Assembly (NCBI GenBank): GCA_017847885.1 | Contig: JAGAUA010000003.1 | Location: 62,001 to 126,000 of the forward strand | Source of the DNA: Oscillospiraceae bacterium | GTDB taxonomy: Bacteria > Bacillota > Clostridia > Oscillospirales > Ruminococcaceae | Reading direction: 5' to 3' | Length of the DNA stretch: 64,000 bases | In this document: one piece after another, positions 63,494-64,000 of the stretch | Numbering within the stretch: the stretch's first letter is position 1 | How the letters are laid out: every line of letters starts with the position of its first letter | The notes under the pieces: generated by a model | Database searches by the model: none | Told to the model about the DNA's origin: nothing | The model's input: only the letters and a program-made list of their open reading frames with translations | Program-made: the position numbers and the translations under genes

Positions 63494-63829
63494 ATGAAAA
63501 ATGAAATTACTGATGGAAGCGTTTTTAAATCTATTCTGTCTTTTTCGCTGCCGTATTTGTTATCGTATTTTCTGCAAACGCTTTACGGTATGGCTGACCT
63601 GTTTATTATCGGTCAGTTTAACGGAGTAGAATGTACAACTGCCGTATCAATAGGCAGTCAGGTAATGCACATGCTGACAGTAATTATTGTAGGTCTGGCA
63701 ATGGGGTCTACAGTCGTTATAGGTCAAGCAGCAGGTGCAAAAAGATACAGTGAGGTTTCTCGGAGCTTGATACCGTTCGAATATCAGTTTCACCGCCGCA
63801 GCGAACAGTATGGCTGCGGCGGCAGTTAA
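63494..63829 (+). pseudogene. MATE transporter truncated after its N-terminal part
   Basis: The first 93 or so residues are a normal MATE start (SILSFSLPYLLSYFLQTLYGMADLFIIGQFNG through VIGQAAGAKRYSEVSRS). The frame then changes to unrelated sequence and stops at 63829. The rest of the transporter is absent. AAAGGAG precedes the ATG. A deletion joined it to a different gene in another frame. Confidence 0.75.
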
Positions 63830-64000
63830 AAATAGAAAGCTATCTTGATCTGGAAATACCCATACGTCAGCTTGAGCTCTCCCAGAAAAACGCTCTGGTC
63901 TTTCTTGGAAAAGTCGGAGTGGGAATATCAAAGGAGCATTTGCTTGAACGCAAATTCAGCGAATATGATATGATTTTCCTGTTGCTTGACGGCGAGGATG
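63754..64000 (+). pseudogene. Unrecognised reading frame running off the window
   Basis: From 63754 a second frame stays open to the end of the window, overlapping the truncated MATE tail: LKIESYLDLEIPIRQLELSQ, then KNALVFLGKVGVGISKEHLL and ERKFSEYDMIFLLLDGED. It has no start codon region of its own and looks like the continuation of another gene whose 5' part was lost in the same rearrangement. Family not recognised. Confidence 0.45.

Overview
The window looks like chromosome of a low-to-mid GC, spore-forming Firmicute of the Ruminococcus/Oscillospiraceae kind. This rests on gene order (scpA-scpB-ytfJ-dacF-rluB, then yicC-remA-gmk-rpoZ-priA-def-fmt-yugP-rsmB-rlmN-stp-PASTA kinase-rsgA-thiN-spoVM), frequent TTG starts, AGGAGG-type ribosome sites, two sporulation markers (YtfJ/GerW and a 30-residue SpoVM that keeps Pro9), and a lipoprotein GH5 cellulase. 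No name can be assigned from sequence alone.

Layout. 1-21.8 kb: densely packed plus-strand housekeeping genes. They include a three-gene carboxyltransferase / biotin carrier / oxaloacetate-decarboxylase-alpha-like set resembling a transcarboxylase. 21.8-27.0 kb: a multi-hairpin intergenic array, a reduced McrBC-like pair whose McrC nuclease motif looks degenerate, then ispE, an aminotransferase and an Lrp regulator, all minus strand. 27.1-36.7 kb: mobile DNA. A 7.2-kb integrated filamentous phage (inovirus) is bounded by 21-bp direct repeats; the repeats form a 28-bp 11-6-11 site resembling dif/XerCD sites. It encodes repressor, probable ssDNA-binding protein, major coat, Zot-like ATPase, pIII-like and pVI-like proteins, two paralogous Cys-rich proteins and a rolling-circle Rep. 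To its left, a 2.4-kb block carries a second, unrelated Zot-like ATPase but no coat gene, and may be a satellite or tandem element. 37.4-52.8 kb: tRNA-Arg, lepA, then minus-strand host genes (HD-GYP, chemoreceptor, O-antigen-ligase-like, ligA, trmO, GH5, ung, D,D-carboxypeptidase) and the highly expressed-looking NifU-like/GGGtGRT pair. 52.8-59.1 kb: decayed accessory DNA: an ICE helicase fragment, an aminoglycoside-phosphotransferase-like gene, a nitroreductase, a second triloop hairpin array next to a truncated MBL-fold gene, ArsR, MATE transporters, and a frameshifted cytidylate-kinase-like gene fused by deletion to a beheaded MATE gene. That gene lies behind a consensus promoter with two operators and a terminator-bearing leader. 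59.4-63.2 kb: a GH88 / DUF2264 / discoidin-like operon for uronic-acid glycans. 63.5-64 kb: another truncated MATE gene.

Gene polarity changes from all plus (left of about 22 kb) to mainly minus (right). This fits a replication terminus near the dif-like sites. The phage control region is unusually readable: three copies of CACGAAAACGTG sit in overlapping divergent promoters, followed by a 150-nt GC-rich hairpin that is a good candidate for the phage origin or packaging region.
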